Shown: in pieces, positions 16,370 through 25,889 of the stretch
How positions within the stretch are numbered: the stretch's first letter is position 1
Layout of the letters: every line of letters starts with the position of its first letter
Made by a program: the position numbers and the translations under genes
The notes under the pieces: generated by a model
What the model was told of the DNA's origin: nothing
Seen by the model: only the letters and a program-made list of their open reading frames with translations
Database searches by the model: none
Source: Ralstonia wenshanensis
GTDB lineage: Bacteria; Pseudomonadota; Gammaproteobacteria; Burkholderiales; Burkholderiaceae
Direction: 5' to 3'
Length of the DNA: 64,000 nucleotides
NCBI RefSeq assembly: GCF_021173085.1
Contig: NZ_CP076412.1
Span: 992,001-1,056,000, forward strand

Positions 16370-19300
16370 TCAGGTGGACGATGTCTCGGATGCCTGTGGT
16401 TTGGCGGTCGAAGTCGTCGCCGCAGTCGCTTCCGGCAACACCACCGCCTTTTGACGGCTTGAGCCGGAGCCCGTGCTGACCGGCCGCTCCTGCACACGGG
16501 ACCCGACCGATTGCGGCTTGGGCTTGCGCTGCCCAAACAGCTTGCTGGACAGACTGCCGGACTTCTTGGGAGCGGAAGCAATGCCGGCCTTCGCATCCAT
16601 TTGCTGTTTCAACCGCTCCAGATGCGCGCGTGTGTCGTCGGGTCGCGAACGCGGCGGAGACATGGCCAACATGTCGGCAAGCGACGAAGACCGCTGCCCG
16701 CGCGGCGGGACGGAAGCCGATTCGCGGTCAACCTCTTCGTCCGCAGGTTCGATTTCGGAACGCGCACCTTGCACGCTCTGATACAGCGGTATGTCCGAAG
16801 AACCCTGGCGCTGCAGCGGGCGAGTCGATGGCGGCACGCGGGGCGGGTCTTGTGTTGCCGCTGAATGAGGCGGCGTGTTCTGACCTTCTTTCAACTGCGC
16901 TTCGTACTCTTTCAGCAGCTTGGCATCGATCGTATCGAACACGATCTGCCGCTCAACCTTGAGCCCGGTGTTCTGCGTCAGGCGCAGCCCCGCATTGACG
17001 TTGAACCCGTCGGCCTCGCTGTATTTTTCGTAAGCACGCAAGCCGATCGGCATCCAGGAATTGGGGGCGTTGATGGTCTTCGTGTAGGACGCAGCAAGCT
17101 GCTCGTGCAGCTTGGTCTCGCTTTGCGGCGTCACCAGCGAAAGCTGCTGCAGATCGTTGAGCGTTTTCGCAGCATCCGCGGTGAGGGCGCGCCGCACAAA
17201 GAAGGCGTTGTAAGGGCTGTCGAGCAGCCGCGCCGTATCGAGGTTGTCGTTGACCGCCTTGAGGCCCTTCGCCAGGCCGCCATCCGGATCGTTCCGGTGC
17301 GGATAGGCAAAGAATTTCACCCACTCCTGCTTGGTGGCTTCAACATACCGGGCGTAATCGTGGAAGCTGTCGAACTCGAAATCGGCCACCGACTTTGTCG
17401 GCAGCACGTTGTCTCGATCGATCGCCAGGCGCAGCTTCACGTTCGTGCCTCGCTCCTTGACCACCGCGCCCCCACCGAAGAGATCGGCCGACGTATTACC
17501 GGTCGTGCCAGTCACTGCCGATGTGGTGAGCCCGAGGTTGACCTTGTGCCGACTCAGCTTCTGCTCGCGCAGGTTGGCAATCCGGTAGGTGCCGGTGGCG
17601 TCGAGCTGCTTGAATGTCGACAGCCATTGCTTCTCGAACGAGTAGCCCAGGCTCGTGCCAAGAGCGCCAGTCTCTTGCTGGCTTTTACGGTGCTGGCCGG
17701 GGTTGAGCAGCTTGGTGACGGACACACCGATCCCGACCGACATCTCGCTGCGATGCGCGCGCGTCTTCTGGTTGATCCAGCTGAGCGAGAGATCGTGCTC
17801 GGCATAGAACTCGCTGGCAAAGGCGTGGAAAAGCGCGTCTGCGTCGGGCATGCCCTCAGGCGAGCGGCGCCGGGCATCCGCGGCCGAGAACATGAAGTCG
17901 GTGACGCGCGAGAACAGCGCGCGGACTTCCGCATCTTTGGCCGCCGTCCGACGCGGGATGCGGACCATGATGCCGGTGGCATCCGTGCGCTCGTGCTCGT
18001 ACGGGTTCACGTCGACGTTGGCACCCGTGCGGCAGCATTTGAACAGCTTGGCACCAAAGAAGCAGCCCGCGCCGATGCGGCCACGGTGGCGCTTTTCCGT
18101 GCCGATAAACAACTCGGCGGCGTGTACGGGGTACGACATGGAGACCGCCGCTTCACGCCCTTTCTCATAACGCAGATCGACACGGGCATTGCCGGCCACC
18201 GGCACGCCCAGCAGCCGCTTCTTGGCGTTGACGAGCGCCTTGGTAATGCCCTTGGTACTGAACCCGCCGGTGGTGCCGCGGCTGAACCGCACCGTGTTGC
18301 CACCCGGAATCGTCTTGAGGTAATCCACCAGCATGGCACGCACGCTGTGCTGTGATCTGTCTGCGGGGGCCAGCGGCGGCGCCGTGGCAATTTTTCGGGC
18401 CGCCTCCATTGCCTTTTGGAAGGGCTCGGGCTGCTCGACATTGAGGAAATTTGCAAGCGCATGCACATCTTCAAAGCCAAGGCGCACATTGCCAAGATGC
18501 TGCCGGACGTTTGCAATCGCCTGTTCAAGGGCCTCGGGCGAGCCCGATGTCACCTTGTGAGCAGCATCCTCCGTGAACTTGCGAATACGCTGCTCGACCG
18601 CTTCCGGCAACGCTGCTGGCGAAAATTCGCGGCCCAGCACGAGCTGATGCCCTTGGCGGGCGGCCTGGTGTTCGGGCATCCAGTCTTCAAGCGCGACCCG
18701 CAGCGCGATCCACTGGCAATGGGTGTCGCTCAACGTTTCCGGACGAGTGGGCGCCCCCTCTCCGGAGGCAACCTCAGCGGGCGGGGTGCTACCGCAAAGG
18801 CGTTCCATCTCGACAGCCACCGCCTGCACCACTTCATTGACCGCCGGCTTCGCCAGCTCGGCCATCAACGCTTTCTGCTCGTTCGCCAGGACGGCGCGAT
18901 CGCCCTGCGCCATACCAGAGCGCGCCGCAGAGAGCGGCGATTTGTGGTGGCTTGGCAATGTCGCGCGCCGGTCGTCGTCCATCCGGTCAACCCAGGCAAG
19001 CGACTTGAACATACGCGCCTTGAACTGGCTCAGGTCGGAACCCGGTGCGTCATCGGTGAAGCCGTTGCGCCATGCGACCAGATCACTCTTGTCGGCGGCG
19101 CTCAACGTCGACGGTCCTACACCGTGGATCAGCTTGGCGCTTGCGTCGCTGACGCGCTGGGCGAAATTCGTCGCGCTCGACACGGCCTCGTGCGGGGCAA
19201 GCCGCGCTGCAATCAGTGCCTCCGGGGTCGGCTTGGCCTTCAGCGCTGCGGCAATCACAGCGCCAGCCTGCAGATGGACGCGCAGGTTTCCTTGAGCGGT

Positions 19301-20695
19301 TGCGTCAAGATTGCGGTTGCCGGTGGCGGCGAGCATTGCCTCGAAATTGCCGGTAGTCGCGGCGTGCTGCAGGGCGCCCCACGCAACGGCTCGCCCCGTT
19401 TCGGCATGCTTGAGCTGCTGGTCGTGTGCGTGCAGGTGAGCCGGCGTCGAAACCACCGAGATCATCGCCTCCTGCGCCTCGCGTATTTTCTCGGCGGTGT
19501 GGGCGGAAACTTCAACCGCACCCTTTTGCGCGTGCGCAGGCGGTTGCGAGCCGATTTCATCGGCCACCGCTTCGAGCGTCGCCAAGCATGCGGCAGCCGC
19601 CTCGGCGTTGCGCGCATCGAACTGCGCGTGGCTGTCGCGCACACCCGGCCAATCGGCAAGGGCCTGCGGCGCCTGTCGTGCCGCCCCGCGCATGGCGATG
19701 GGGAAATCGCGCACCGTCTGGATGAAGGTCTGCAGCGCCTTCACGTCGATCGCGTGTGACGGCGCGGAAGACTCGCCGCCCGAACCGGCCCCCGTGGTGC
19801 ACCGGCTTGCCATCAAGGCATCGCGCGTCTGCTCCATCGCGCCACGCAGGGCAAGGATATGGGAGTCGCGCGATGTCTCGGAATGCGTTTTCGCATGTCC
19901 GATTTCGGCGCCCAGGTCCGCATGCTTCAGATAAGAGAAGACGTCGCCATTGAGCTTTGTGGCGTTCTCCGGGTCGAGACGTTCCTTGGCCGACACGAGC
20001 GCCAGCGATACCGCCATGGCGACGGCGGGCGAATGCGCCGCAGCCATCTCCTGCACCCCAGCCACGAATGCCGCCGGTTCGCTGCTGACTTTCGCGGCAA
20101 GCGCCTGCCCTTGCGCCGTCTCCCAGTAGGCAATGACATCATCAACGTGCTGCAGCGCTTGCGCCCCCTGCATCTGGCCACCGTGGAGACTGGCGCTGGC
20201 ATTGGTGATCGCCGAAATCTGGGTGCGCAGTCCCGTCATTGCCTGATTGAGCGCCTGCTCCGTTCTACGTGCCGAACCCGAAGGGCTGCCGGGCTGGGGT
20301 GCGTCCTCACGCGCGGCGGCGATCCGCGCCGCAGCTTGCTTGACGTGCGCGAAATCACGCAACGTAGTGGGCCTGCCGGCCCGCGAGTGGGCGCTAAACG
20401 GCGTGTTCCAGTCGAGCCGGCTCGCACCGTCCTTCGTCACGCCACTGAATGTGCTTTTGACTTGCGCACGCATTGCCTTGCCTATCCGCTTCGCTATGCC
20501 GACGTTGGCCTGCGGTGCGCCCGGCAGCGCTGGCGGCGCTGGCGGTGCCTTCTTCAACCCGTCAAGTTCGCCGCGCCGGCGAGACGCCTGTCTGGCAGAT
20601 GTGGATGGCGTATTCGTCTCGCCGCCAGTCGCTTGGGACGACGAGGGATGGGCGGCAGGCGCACTGGACGAGATGCAGGGCAGTTTGAGTGGCAT
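16370..20695 (-). CDS. Large putative type III effector (1441 aa)
   Basis: A 1441-aa protein without signal peptide. The N-terminal 45 residues are rich in Ser, Pro and Thr (SSSAPAAHPSSSQATGGETN), as in type III export signals. A long Ala-rich helical region runs to about 880; it contains the triad AWR at 541-543. A beta-rich part follows (about 895-1200, with GRIGAGCFFGAKLFKCC and several Gly-Val-Thr strands), then a helical part, and a disordered Pro/Ser/Arg tail from about 1300. No catalytic motif is evident. The start at 20695 follows from the hrpII promoter at 20736-20797; the longer reading to 20866 would begin upstream of it. AWR-family membership is possible but a tripeptide is weak evidence. 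Confidence 0.75.
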   Translation of the reverse strand: MPLKLPCISSSAPAAHPSSSQATGGETNTPSTSARQASRRRGELDGLKKAPPAPPALPGAPQANVGIAKRIGKAMRAQVKSTFSGVTKDGASRLDWNTPFSAHSRAGRPTTLRDFAHVKQAAARIAAAREDAPQPGSPSGSARRTEQALNQAMTGLRTQISAITNASASLHGGQMQGAQALQHVDDVIAYWETAQGQALAAKVSSEPAAFVAGVQEMAAAHSPAVAMAVSLALVSAKERLDPENATKLNGDVFSYLKHADLGAEIGHAKTHSETSRDSHILALRGAMEQTRDALMASRCTTGAGSGGESSAPSHAIDVKALQTFIQTVRDFPIAMRGAARQAPQALADWPGVRDSHAQFDARNAEAAAACLATLEAVADEIGSQPPAHAQKGAVEVSAHTAEKIREAQEAMISVVSTPAHLHAHDQQLKHAETGRAVAWGALQHAATTGNFEAMLAATGNRNLDATAQGNLRVHLQAGAVIAAALKAKPTPEALIAARLAPHEAVSSATNFAQRVSDASAKLIHGVGPSTLSAADKSDLVAWRNGFTDDAPGSDLSQFKARMFKSLAWVDRMDDDRRATLPSHHKSPLSAARSGMAQGDRAVLANEQKALMAELAKPAVNEVVQAVAVEMERLCGSTPPAEVASGEGAPTRPETLSDTHCQWIALRVALEDWMPEHQAARQGHQLVLGREFSPAALPEAVEQRIRKFTEDAAHKVTSGSPEALEQAIANVRQHLGNVRLGFEDVHALANFLNVEQPEPFQKAMEAARKIATAPPLAPADRSQHSVRAMLVDYLKTIPGGNTVRFSRGTTGGFSTKGITKALVNAKKRLLGVPVAGNARVDLRYEKGREAAVSMSYPVHAAELFIGTEKRHRGRIGAGCFFGAKLFKCCRTGANVDVNPYEHERTDATGIMVRIPRRTAAKDAEVRALFSRVTDFMFSAADARRRSPEGMPDADALFHAFASEFYAEHDLSLSWINQKTRAHRSEMSVGIGVSVTKLLNPGQHRKSQQETGALGTSLGYSFEKQWLSTFKQLDATGTYRIANLREQKLSRHKVNLGLTTSAVTGTTGNTSADLFGGGAVVKERGTNVKLRLAIDRDNVLPTKSVADFEFDSFHDYARYVEATKQEWVKFFAYPHRNDPDGGLAKGLKAVNDNLDTARLLDSPYNAFFVRRALTADAAKTLNDLQQLSLVTPQSETKLHEQLAASYTKTINAPNSWMPIGLRAYEKYSEADGFNVNAGLRLTQNTGLKVERQIVFDTIDAKLLKEYEAQLKEGQNTPPHSAATQDPPRVPPSTRPLQRQGSSDIPLYQSVQGARSEIEPADEEVDRESASVPPRGQRSSSLADMLAMSPPRSRPDDTRAHLERLKQQMDAKAGIASAPKKSGSLSSKLFGQRKPKPQSVGSRVQERPVSTGSGSSRQKAVVLPEATAATTSTAKPQASETSST

Positions 20696-20735
20696 GGGGC
20701 GGCAGAACACGTTGAACCAGGTTGGAACGCGTTCA

Positions 20736-20797
20736 AGTCTGCTTGCACCAAGGTGAGGCCGACGTGCACCGTCCGAACCCGCGGCATCTAAAGCGAA
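20736..20797 (-). promoter_or_regulatory. hrpII box and -10 element for the 1441-aa effector
   Basis: On the minus strand TTCG-N16-TTCG spans 20797-20774 and CAGACT (YANNNT) follows after 32 bases (20741-20736). The predicted transcript would start about 35 bases before the ATG at 20695. Confidence 0.83.
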
Positions 20798-20935
20798 GCT
20801 TGGTGGGCCGCGCGAATTCATCTGCACAGGCCACGTGATCTTCGACCATGCACCGCGCACCTTCAATCATCCGCTTCAGCAAGTCAGGAGATTCCTCGCC
20901 TCGAATCTGTCTTCCGGATGGCGCAAAAAGCCGCG

Positions 20936-21271
20936 TCAGGCGTGGGGGTGGGATACCAGGGAATGAACCTGGCCGGGCGCCGAAAATGTGCGAAGTCCAA
21001 CGCGTGCAGCCACCAGGAAGCAAACGCCCGACAGGATGGCCAGCACGTCGGTGCCCAATAGCACGAAGGTCAGGGGCGCTGGGGCTCCCGATCGGGCGAG
21101 CCGATCGCTGATCAGGCCGACCACAAGGTTGCCGAGCGTGATGGCAAACACATTGATCAGCAGCATGCTCAAACCGGAGATCGTCCCACGCATGTGCACA
21201 GGCACCTGGCTCAGGATGACCGTGTTGGTCGGGCCATACAGTGCCAACGGCAGGAAAAAGCCAGCGCACAT
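20936..21271 (-). pseudogene. C-terminal remnant of an MFS transporter
   Basis: The 111-aa frame matches only the last third of a major facilitator: PLALYGPTNTVILSQVPVHMRGTISGLSMLLINVFAITLGN, then GLISDRL and a final helix. MFS proteins of this kind have about 400 residues and twelve helices; the N-terminal part is absent upstream. It sits directly behind the promoter of the large effector, so the gene may have been cut when that locus was acquired. Confidence 0.75.
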
Positions 21272-21348
21272 ACAGCCAGCGCGCTTGGTAAAGAATGATC
21301 GACCGAAGCAAACCGGACGATCAGAGAGAAGGAACGAAGCGGGAGCGT

Positions 21349-21380
21349 CCCGACTGCACTTTCATTTCAGTGCAATCGGG
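21349..21380. repeat. Inverted repeat between MFS remnant and MFS gene
   Basis: CCCGACTGCACT and AGTGCAATCGGG pair with one mismatch around an 8-base loop. It could end transcription of the downstream-facing MFS gene or mark an old element boundary. Confidence 0.45.
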
Positions 21381-21447
21381 CACCGATCACGGCCAGTGAA
21401 ACGCCAGTAATGCGCTCCTTCAGGAAGAGAACGCCCAAGGCGGGCGC

Positions 21448-22809
21448 TTAGTGACCGACTATCTCGGTTGAGCGAATCCCTGTTGGCTCCGACTTCTGCG
21501 GAAGCGCGCGCTGTTTGATGAAGAGAGCGACACACGCGATCAAGCCCGCAATAGCAATGATTGAGAAGATGCCGCTGAACCCGACTTGTTGACGGGTGAG
21601 CTCTGCCACAAGATAGGAACCGGCTATGCCACCAAACCGCCCAATTCCAAGCATCCAAGCAACGCCTGTAGCCCGACCTTGCGTCGGGTAAAAAGCGGCG
21701 GCCAGCGCGGGCATAGACGACTGTGCTGTGTTCATCAGAACGCCGGCAGCAAAAACAACAACAACGAGCAGTCCGACGTTGCCAACGGCCTGGCCAATGC
21801 CATACACGGTCAGGGCAGTCAGCGCATAGCAAGTTGCAATCACCCGATTGGCGTTGAATCTGTCCATTAGGGCGCCGCACAGAACGGCCCCAATGCCGCC
21901 CAGCGGGAAGAGCGCAGAAATCAACGTTGCAGCCTTTGGCGTGAGCCCGGCCTCCTTCAAGAGAATGGGCATCCAATTGATAGAGGCATAAAAGATCACC
22001 AGCCCCATAAAGTACGCCAACCAAAGCATGATCGATCCGACAACATAGGATCGGGACAGAACCAACGCAATACCGCCTTGGCCCGATGGAGCCTGGGTCT
22101 GCTCGGTCATGAAGAACGATGACGCGTCGTGCGCGGCCACATTGATCTTCGCCAACGTACGGCGAATCTTCTCCACGGATTGGCTCTTCGCAATCATGTA
22201 GCGAACTGACTCCGGCAAATGCGACACCAGCAGCAGGAGCAACACTAGCGGCGCAACACCGCCCAGCATGAGAACGCTACGCCAGCCGAAATGCGGAATC
22301 ATCCAGGCGGCCAAGAACCCTCCGAACGCGGCACCTAGAGGGAAGCCGCAAAACATCAGGTTCACAATGACCGCGCGGCGTTTGTCAGGACAGAATTCGC
22401 TCATCAGGGTCACTGCGTTCGGCATTGCGGCACCAAGCCCGATACCGGTTACGAAGCGCAACGCTGTCAGGTTCGTGATGCTGCTCGCATACGCAGATGC
22501 GAGGCAAGCGACACCGAAGACCAGCACAGAGACGATCAACATAAGGCGGCGCCCGATCCGGTCTGACAGTGGTCCGGCGACGAGAGCACCCACTGCCAAG
22601 CCAAAGAGCGCGGCACTCAAAACGGGGGCCAGAGCTGGGCGCGAAATGCCCCACTCCGACACAAGCGATGGCGCAATGAAGCCTATGGCTGCTGTGTCAA
22701 AGCCATCCAACAGGACGATAAAGAAACACATCCCAAAGATAAGCCACTGGAACGGGCCGAACCGGCTGCCATTGATGATGCTCTGTGCGTCGACGTTAGA
22801 TTGACTCAT
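21448..22809 (-). CDS. AAHS-family (aromatic acid:H+ symporter) MFS transporter
   Basis: A 453-aa inner-membrane transporter with twelve predicted helices. The cytoplasmic loop between helices 2 and 3 reads GPLSDRIGRR, and the early segment FFIVLLDGFDTAAIGFIAP carries the DGFD motif typical of PcaK/BenK/MhpT-type aromatic acid carriers. The ATG at 22809 is preceded by TTGGAAACACC; the frame is open to 22914 without a better start. It is likely to import an aromatic or related acid by proton symport; the substrate is unknown. The aminobenzoate-type operon lies on the same strand just upstream, which suggests a shared pathway. Confidence 0.85.
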   Translation of the reverse strand: MSQSNVDAQSIINGSRFGPFQWLIFGMCFFIVLLDGFDTAAIGFIAPSLVSEWGISRPALAPVLSAALFGLAVGALVAGPLSDRIGRRLMLIVSVLVFGVACLASAYASSITNLTALRFVTGIGLGAAMPNAVTLMSEFCPDKRRAVIVNLMFCGFPLGAAFGGFLAAWMIPHFGWRSVLMLGGVAPLVLLLLLVSHLPESVRYMIAKSQSVEKIRRTLAKINVAAHDASSFFMTEQTQAPSGQGGIALVLSRSYVVGSIMLWLAYFMGLVIFYASINWMPILLKEAGLTPKAATLISALFPLGGIGAVLCGALMDRFNANRVIATCYALTALTVYGIGQAVGNVGLLVVVVFAAGVLMNTAQSSMPALAAAFYPTQGRATGVAWMLGIGRFGGIAGSYLVAELTRQQVGFSGIFSIIAIAGLIACVALFIKQRALPQKSEPTGIRSTEIVGH

Positions 22810-22972
22810 GGTGTTTCCAAGAGATAAGCCGCAACAATCCGTGCCGACTTTCAACAGGCTCCAAGGAGCGCTATGGCTTGAACGGACGGTCAATGCTTCA
22901 TAGGAATGGACCAAGGCATACCGCCTCTACCAGCACCATCCCTTCGCTTCACTGACAAGCGAGAAGTTCTAA

Positions 22973-22992
22973 TTGCGAACAATTGTTCTCAA
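22973..22992. promoter_or_regulatory. Palindromic operator upstream of the MFS gene
   Basis: TTGCGAACAATTGTTCTCAA contains the perfect 12-bp palindrome GAACAATTGTTC, extended to 20 bp with a single mismatched pair. It is about 165 bases before the transporter start and has the look of an IclR- or MarR-type site. No regulator gene is adjacent. The rest of 22810-23315 shows no gene. Confidence 0.6.
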
Positions 22993-23315
22993 AATGAACT
23001 TCATGCTAGGGTAGGCATGCGTCCATCGAAACTCGGGATAACCCGCACAGGGAACGCTCCCCATTGGAATGGGCACTGCCTGGAAGGGGATATGTCCGGT
23101 GCCGTTGATTCGTCCGTTGAGGCGTTTTCATTGCCCGACGTGCAAACTCGAAGGATGTCACCCAGCATCGGACTGCAGATGATCGCCCTCTGAGCAGTCA
23201 TACCGGCGCGGACGAGAGGCCGGCACAACGTTCCTGTTTAGGGAAAAGCCTGCTTAAGCCTGCCCGGCTACCGGACGCCTCCTGCATCTCATCTTTGATT
23301 AGCCCTAGCAGGGAA

Positions 23316-23341
23316 GAAAAAGCCGGTCGAAGATGACCGGC
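23316..23341 (-). terminator. Terminator of the aminobenzoate-type operon
   Basis: GCCGGTC-GAAGAT-GACCGGC forms a 7-bp stem, followed on the minus strand by CTTTTTCTTCC. It lies about 60 bases after the RidA stop codon, the last gene of the eight-gene operon. Confidence 0.8.
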
Positions 23342-23399
23342 CATCGCGATCCGCGGCGGCAAAGCGCGCGCCACGGCTTCCAGGGGGCACCAAAAACGG

Positions 23400-23792
23400 C
23401 TAATCCGGCACCACCGCCGTCACCTCAATTTCCACCTTCGCGCGGTCTTCCACCAGCGCGGCCACTTCCACTGCCGTCATCGCAATGCTGAAGCTGCCGA
23501 TCAGCTCGCGGAACGCCTTGCCGATCTCGGGATAGGCCGCCACGTAGGCCTTCTTGTCGGTCACGTACCACGTCATGCGCACGATGTGCTCGGGCTTGGC
23601 GTCGCCGGCGGCCAGCACCTCGACGATGTTCTGCAGCGCCTGGCGGACCTGACCGGCCAAGTCATCCGTGTGGAACACGCCCTGCGCATCCCAGCCGATC
23701 ATGCCGGCCACGAACACCATGCGTCCGCGTGCGGACACACCGTTGGCATAGCCCTTCGGACGCGGCCAGTTGGGAGGGAGGAGTACTTCCAT
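23400..23792 (-). CDS. RidA-family imine/enamine deaminase
   Basis: A 130-aa RidA/YjgF-like protein (YANGVSARGRMVFVAGMIGWD, QVRQALQNIVEVLAAGDAKPEHIVRMTWYVTD, AMTAVEVAALVEDRAKVEIEVTAVV). RidA proteins hydrolyse reactive enamines and imines to ketones and ammonia. The ATG at 23792 follows AAGGAATTGCATC; upstream codons in the frame are not family-like. As last gene of an operon that seems to process 2-aminobenzoyl-CoA, it may remove the amino group from a non-aromatic enamine intermediate. That substrate is inferred from context. Confidence 0.88.
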   Translation of the reverse strand: MEVLLPPNWPRPKGYANGVSARGRMVFVAGMIGWDAQGVFHTDDLAGQVRQALQNIVEVLAAGDAKPEHIVRMTWYVTDKKAYVAAYPEIGKAFRELIGSFSIAMTAVEVAALVEDRAKVEIEVTAVVPD

Positions 23793-23820
23793 GATGCAAT
23801 TCCTTCTAGTTCGATTGCGA

Positions 23821-24240
23821 CTACTGTTGAACGCTCGCCTCGATCGCCTGCCGCACATCGGGCGGCATCGGCATCGCGCGATGCGTGTTGAGATCGGTAA
23901 ATACCAGCACCTGCTGCGAGCGCACGCGCTGTTCGTCGCCGGCCCAGCAATCCAGGTCTAAGGTGAGCGACGCATTGCCCAGCCGCTCCAGCTTCAACTT
24001 GAACTGCACGTCGTCACCCATGCGGCTGATGGCGCTGAACTCGCAGTGCAGCTTGACGATGGGCAGGCCGATGCGGCGCGGGCCAAGCATCTGCGCATAC
24101 GAAACACCCAGGCCGTCGGTAAACCAGTCTTCGACCAGGCCGTTGAGCAGCACGAGGTACTGCGGAAAGTAGACGATGCCGGCCGGGTCACAGTGTGCAA
24201 AGCGGATGCGGGCGGCACGCTCGAAGTGGTAGTCACTCAT
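23821..24240 (-). CDS. 4-hydroxybenzoyl-CoA-type acyl-CoA thioesterase
   Basis: A 139-aa hotdog-fold thioesterase. IRFAHCDPAGIVYFPQY carries the active-site Asp region of the 4HBT family. Its first codons overlap the CoA-ligase stop (ATGA), so the two are translationally coupled. It would hydrolyse an aromatic or ring-derived CoA ester in the pathway, or free CoA trapped in dead-end thioesters. Confidence 0.87.
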   Translation of the reverse strand: MSDYHFERAARIRFAHCDPAGIVYFPQYLVLLNGLVEDWFTDGLGVSYAQMLGPRRIGLPIVKLHCEFSAISRMGDDVQFKLKLERLGNASLTLDLDCWAGDEQRVRSQQVLVFTDLNTHRAMPMPPDVRQAIEASVQQ

Positions 24241-25853
24241 GATTTGACGTGTTCGCGCAGGCGGTAGCGCAGCAGCTTGCCGACTTCACTGCGCGGCAGG
24301 CTCGTACGAAACTCGATGGCACGCGGATACTTGTACGGGGCCACGGTCTGCTTCACAAAGTCCTGCAGCGTCTTGACCATCTCCGGCCCCGCCGCGTGGC
24401 CGGGGTGCAATACAACGAAGGCCTTGACGATCTGCCCGCGCTCTTCGTCGGGCTCGCCGATCACGCCGCACTCGGCCACCGCCGGATGCTGCATCAGCGC
24501 GTCTTCCACCTCGGGCGCGGCGATGTTGTAGCCGGAGGAGATGATCATGTCATCGGTGCGCGAGTGGTAGTGGAAGTAGCCTTCCTCGTCCATCACATAG
24601 GCATCCCCCGTGAGGTTCCAGCCGTTGCGCACGTAGGCGCGCTGACGGTCATCGGCCAGGTAGCGGCAGCCGGTCGGGCCTTGCACCGCCAGGCGGCCCA
24701 CGGTGCCCGGCGGCACGGGGTTGCCTGCGTCATCCACGACTTGTGCGACATAGCCGGGGACAGCCTTGCCGGTGGCGCCGGGGCGCACGTCGGCATCGGC
24801 AGCGGAGATGAAGATATGCAGCATCTCGGTCGCGCCAATGCCGTCAATCAGCTCGATGCCGGTGGCGTTCTTCCACAGCGTGCGCGTGGCCACCGGCAGC
24901 GCTTCGCCGGCCGACACGCAGCGGCGCAGCGGCGTGGCACGCAACTCGTCTCCGCGCGCCGCGATGTTGCGGTACGTGGTCGGGGCGGTAAACAAAACCG
25001 TCGCGCCAAACGTGCGGACGCCATCGACCAGATCGTTCGGCGATGCCTTTTCCAGCAGCACCGTCGAAGCACCTACGCTCATCGGAAACAGCAGCAGGCC
25101 GCCGAGCCCGAACGTGAACGCCATCGGCGGGCTGCCGATGAAGATGTCGTCCGCGCGCGGCTGCAGCACGTGCGGCGGCCAGCACGCGCAAATGGCGAGG
25201 ATGTCGCGATGAAAATGCATCGTCGCTTTCGGCACGCCCGTCGTGCCCGACGTGAAGGCGAGCAGGCACGTGTCATCCGCCGCCGTATCGACGTTGGTGA
25301 AGGTGGCCGGCTGGCGCACCATGGCCGCCTCCAGCCCTTCCGGCGTGTCATCGTGAAAGCACAGCAGTTGCACGGGCTTGGCCGCTTGCGCCACGGCATC
25401 GCGTAGCTCGTCGACGAGCCGCGCATCGCACAGCGCGAAGCCAATCTCGCCCTTGCCCAGAATCTGCCCCAGCTCTTTGGCGCGCAGCAGCGGCATGGTG
25501 GTCACCGCAATCGCGCCCACTTTCATCACGGCAAACCAGCAGGCGGCGAGCATCGGGCTGTTGGGCGAGCGCAGCAGCACGCGGTTGCCCGGCACCACGC
25601 CCATCTCATTGACCAGCACGTTGGCGATGCGGTTGGCGTGCGCCTGCAGGTCGGCGTACGTCCAGCGGATGCCGGGCGCCTGGATGCAAAGGCGGCCGCC
25701 CTCGCCCGCGGCAACACGGCGGTCGAGCAGTTCGGTGGCGCAGTTGAGCTGCGGCGGAAACTGCAGCGCCGGCAGGTCGAAGCGATACACCGGTTGCAGC
25801 TCCGCCGGCGGCAGCCGGTCGCGGGCGAAGGTGTCGATATGGGCGCTGGGCAT
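24237..25853 (-). CDS. 2-aminobenzoate/benzoate-type CoA ligase
   Basis: A 538-aa AMP-forming acyl-CoA synthetase. The P-loop-like motif LAFTSGTTGVPKATMHFH is near residue 200, the GIGATEMLHIF motif near 338, the RTDDMIISSGYNIAAPEVEDAL hinge region near 435 and the C-terminal catalytic Lys in SEVGKLLRYRL. It activates a carboxylate through an acyl-AMP to the CoA ester. The close match to the benzoate-CoA-ligase branch and the monooxygenase/reductase in the same operon suggest 2-aminobenzoate (anthranilate) or salicylate as substrate. Confidence 0.87.
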   Translation of the reverse strand: MPSAHIDTFARDRLPPAELQPVYRFDLPALQFPPQLNCATELLDRRVAAGEGGRLCIQAPGIRWTYADLQAHANRIANVLVNEMGVVPGNRVLLRSPNSPMLAACWFAVMKVGAIAVTTMPLLRAKELGQILGKGEIGFALCDARLVDELRDAVAQAAKPVQLLCFHDDTPEGLEAAMVRQPATFTNVDTAADDTCLLAFTSGTTGVPKATMHFHRDILAICACWPPHVLQPRADDIFIGSPPMAFTFGLGGLLLFPMSVGASTVLLEKASPNDLVDGVRTFGATVLFTAPTTYRNIAARGDELRATPLRRCVSAGEALPVATRTLWKNATGIELIDGIGATEMLHIFISAADADVRPGATGKAVPGYVAQVVDDAGNPVPPGTVGRLAVQGPTGCRYLADDRQRAYVRNGWNLTGDAYVMDEEGYFHYHSRTDDMIISSGYNIAAPEVEDALMQHPAVAECGVIGEPDEERGQIVKAFVVLHPGHAAGPEMVKTLQDFVKQTVAPYKYPRAIEFRTSLPRSEVGKLLRYRLREHVKS

Positions 25854-25889
25854 GGAGGACTCTCCGTCTCTGGCGTGGACGTGGCGTAT

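Noticed and set aside
16865-18355. Plus-strand open frame of 496 codons
   Set aside because: It is antisense to the second large effector and has no family features.
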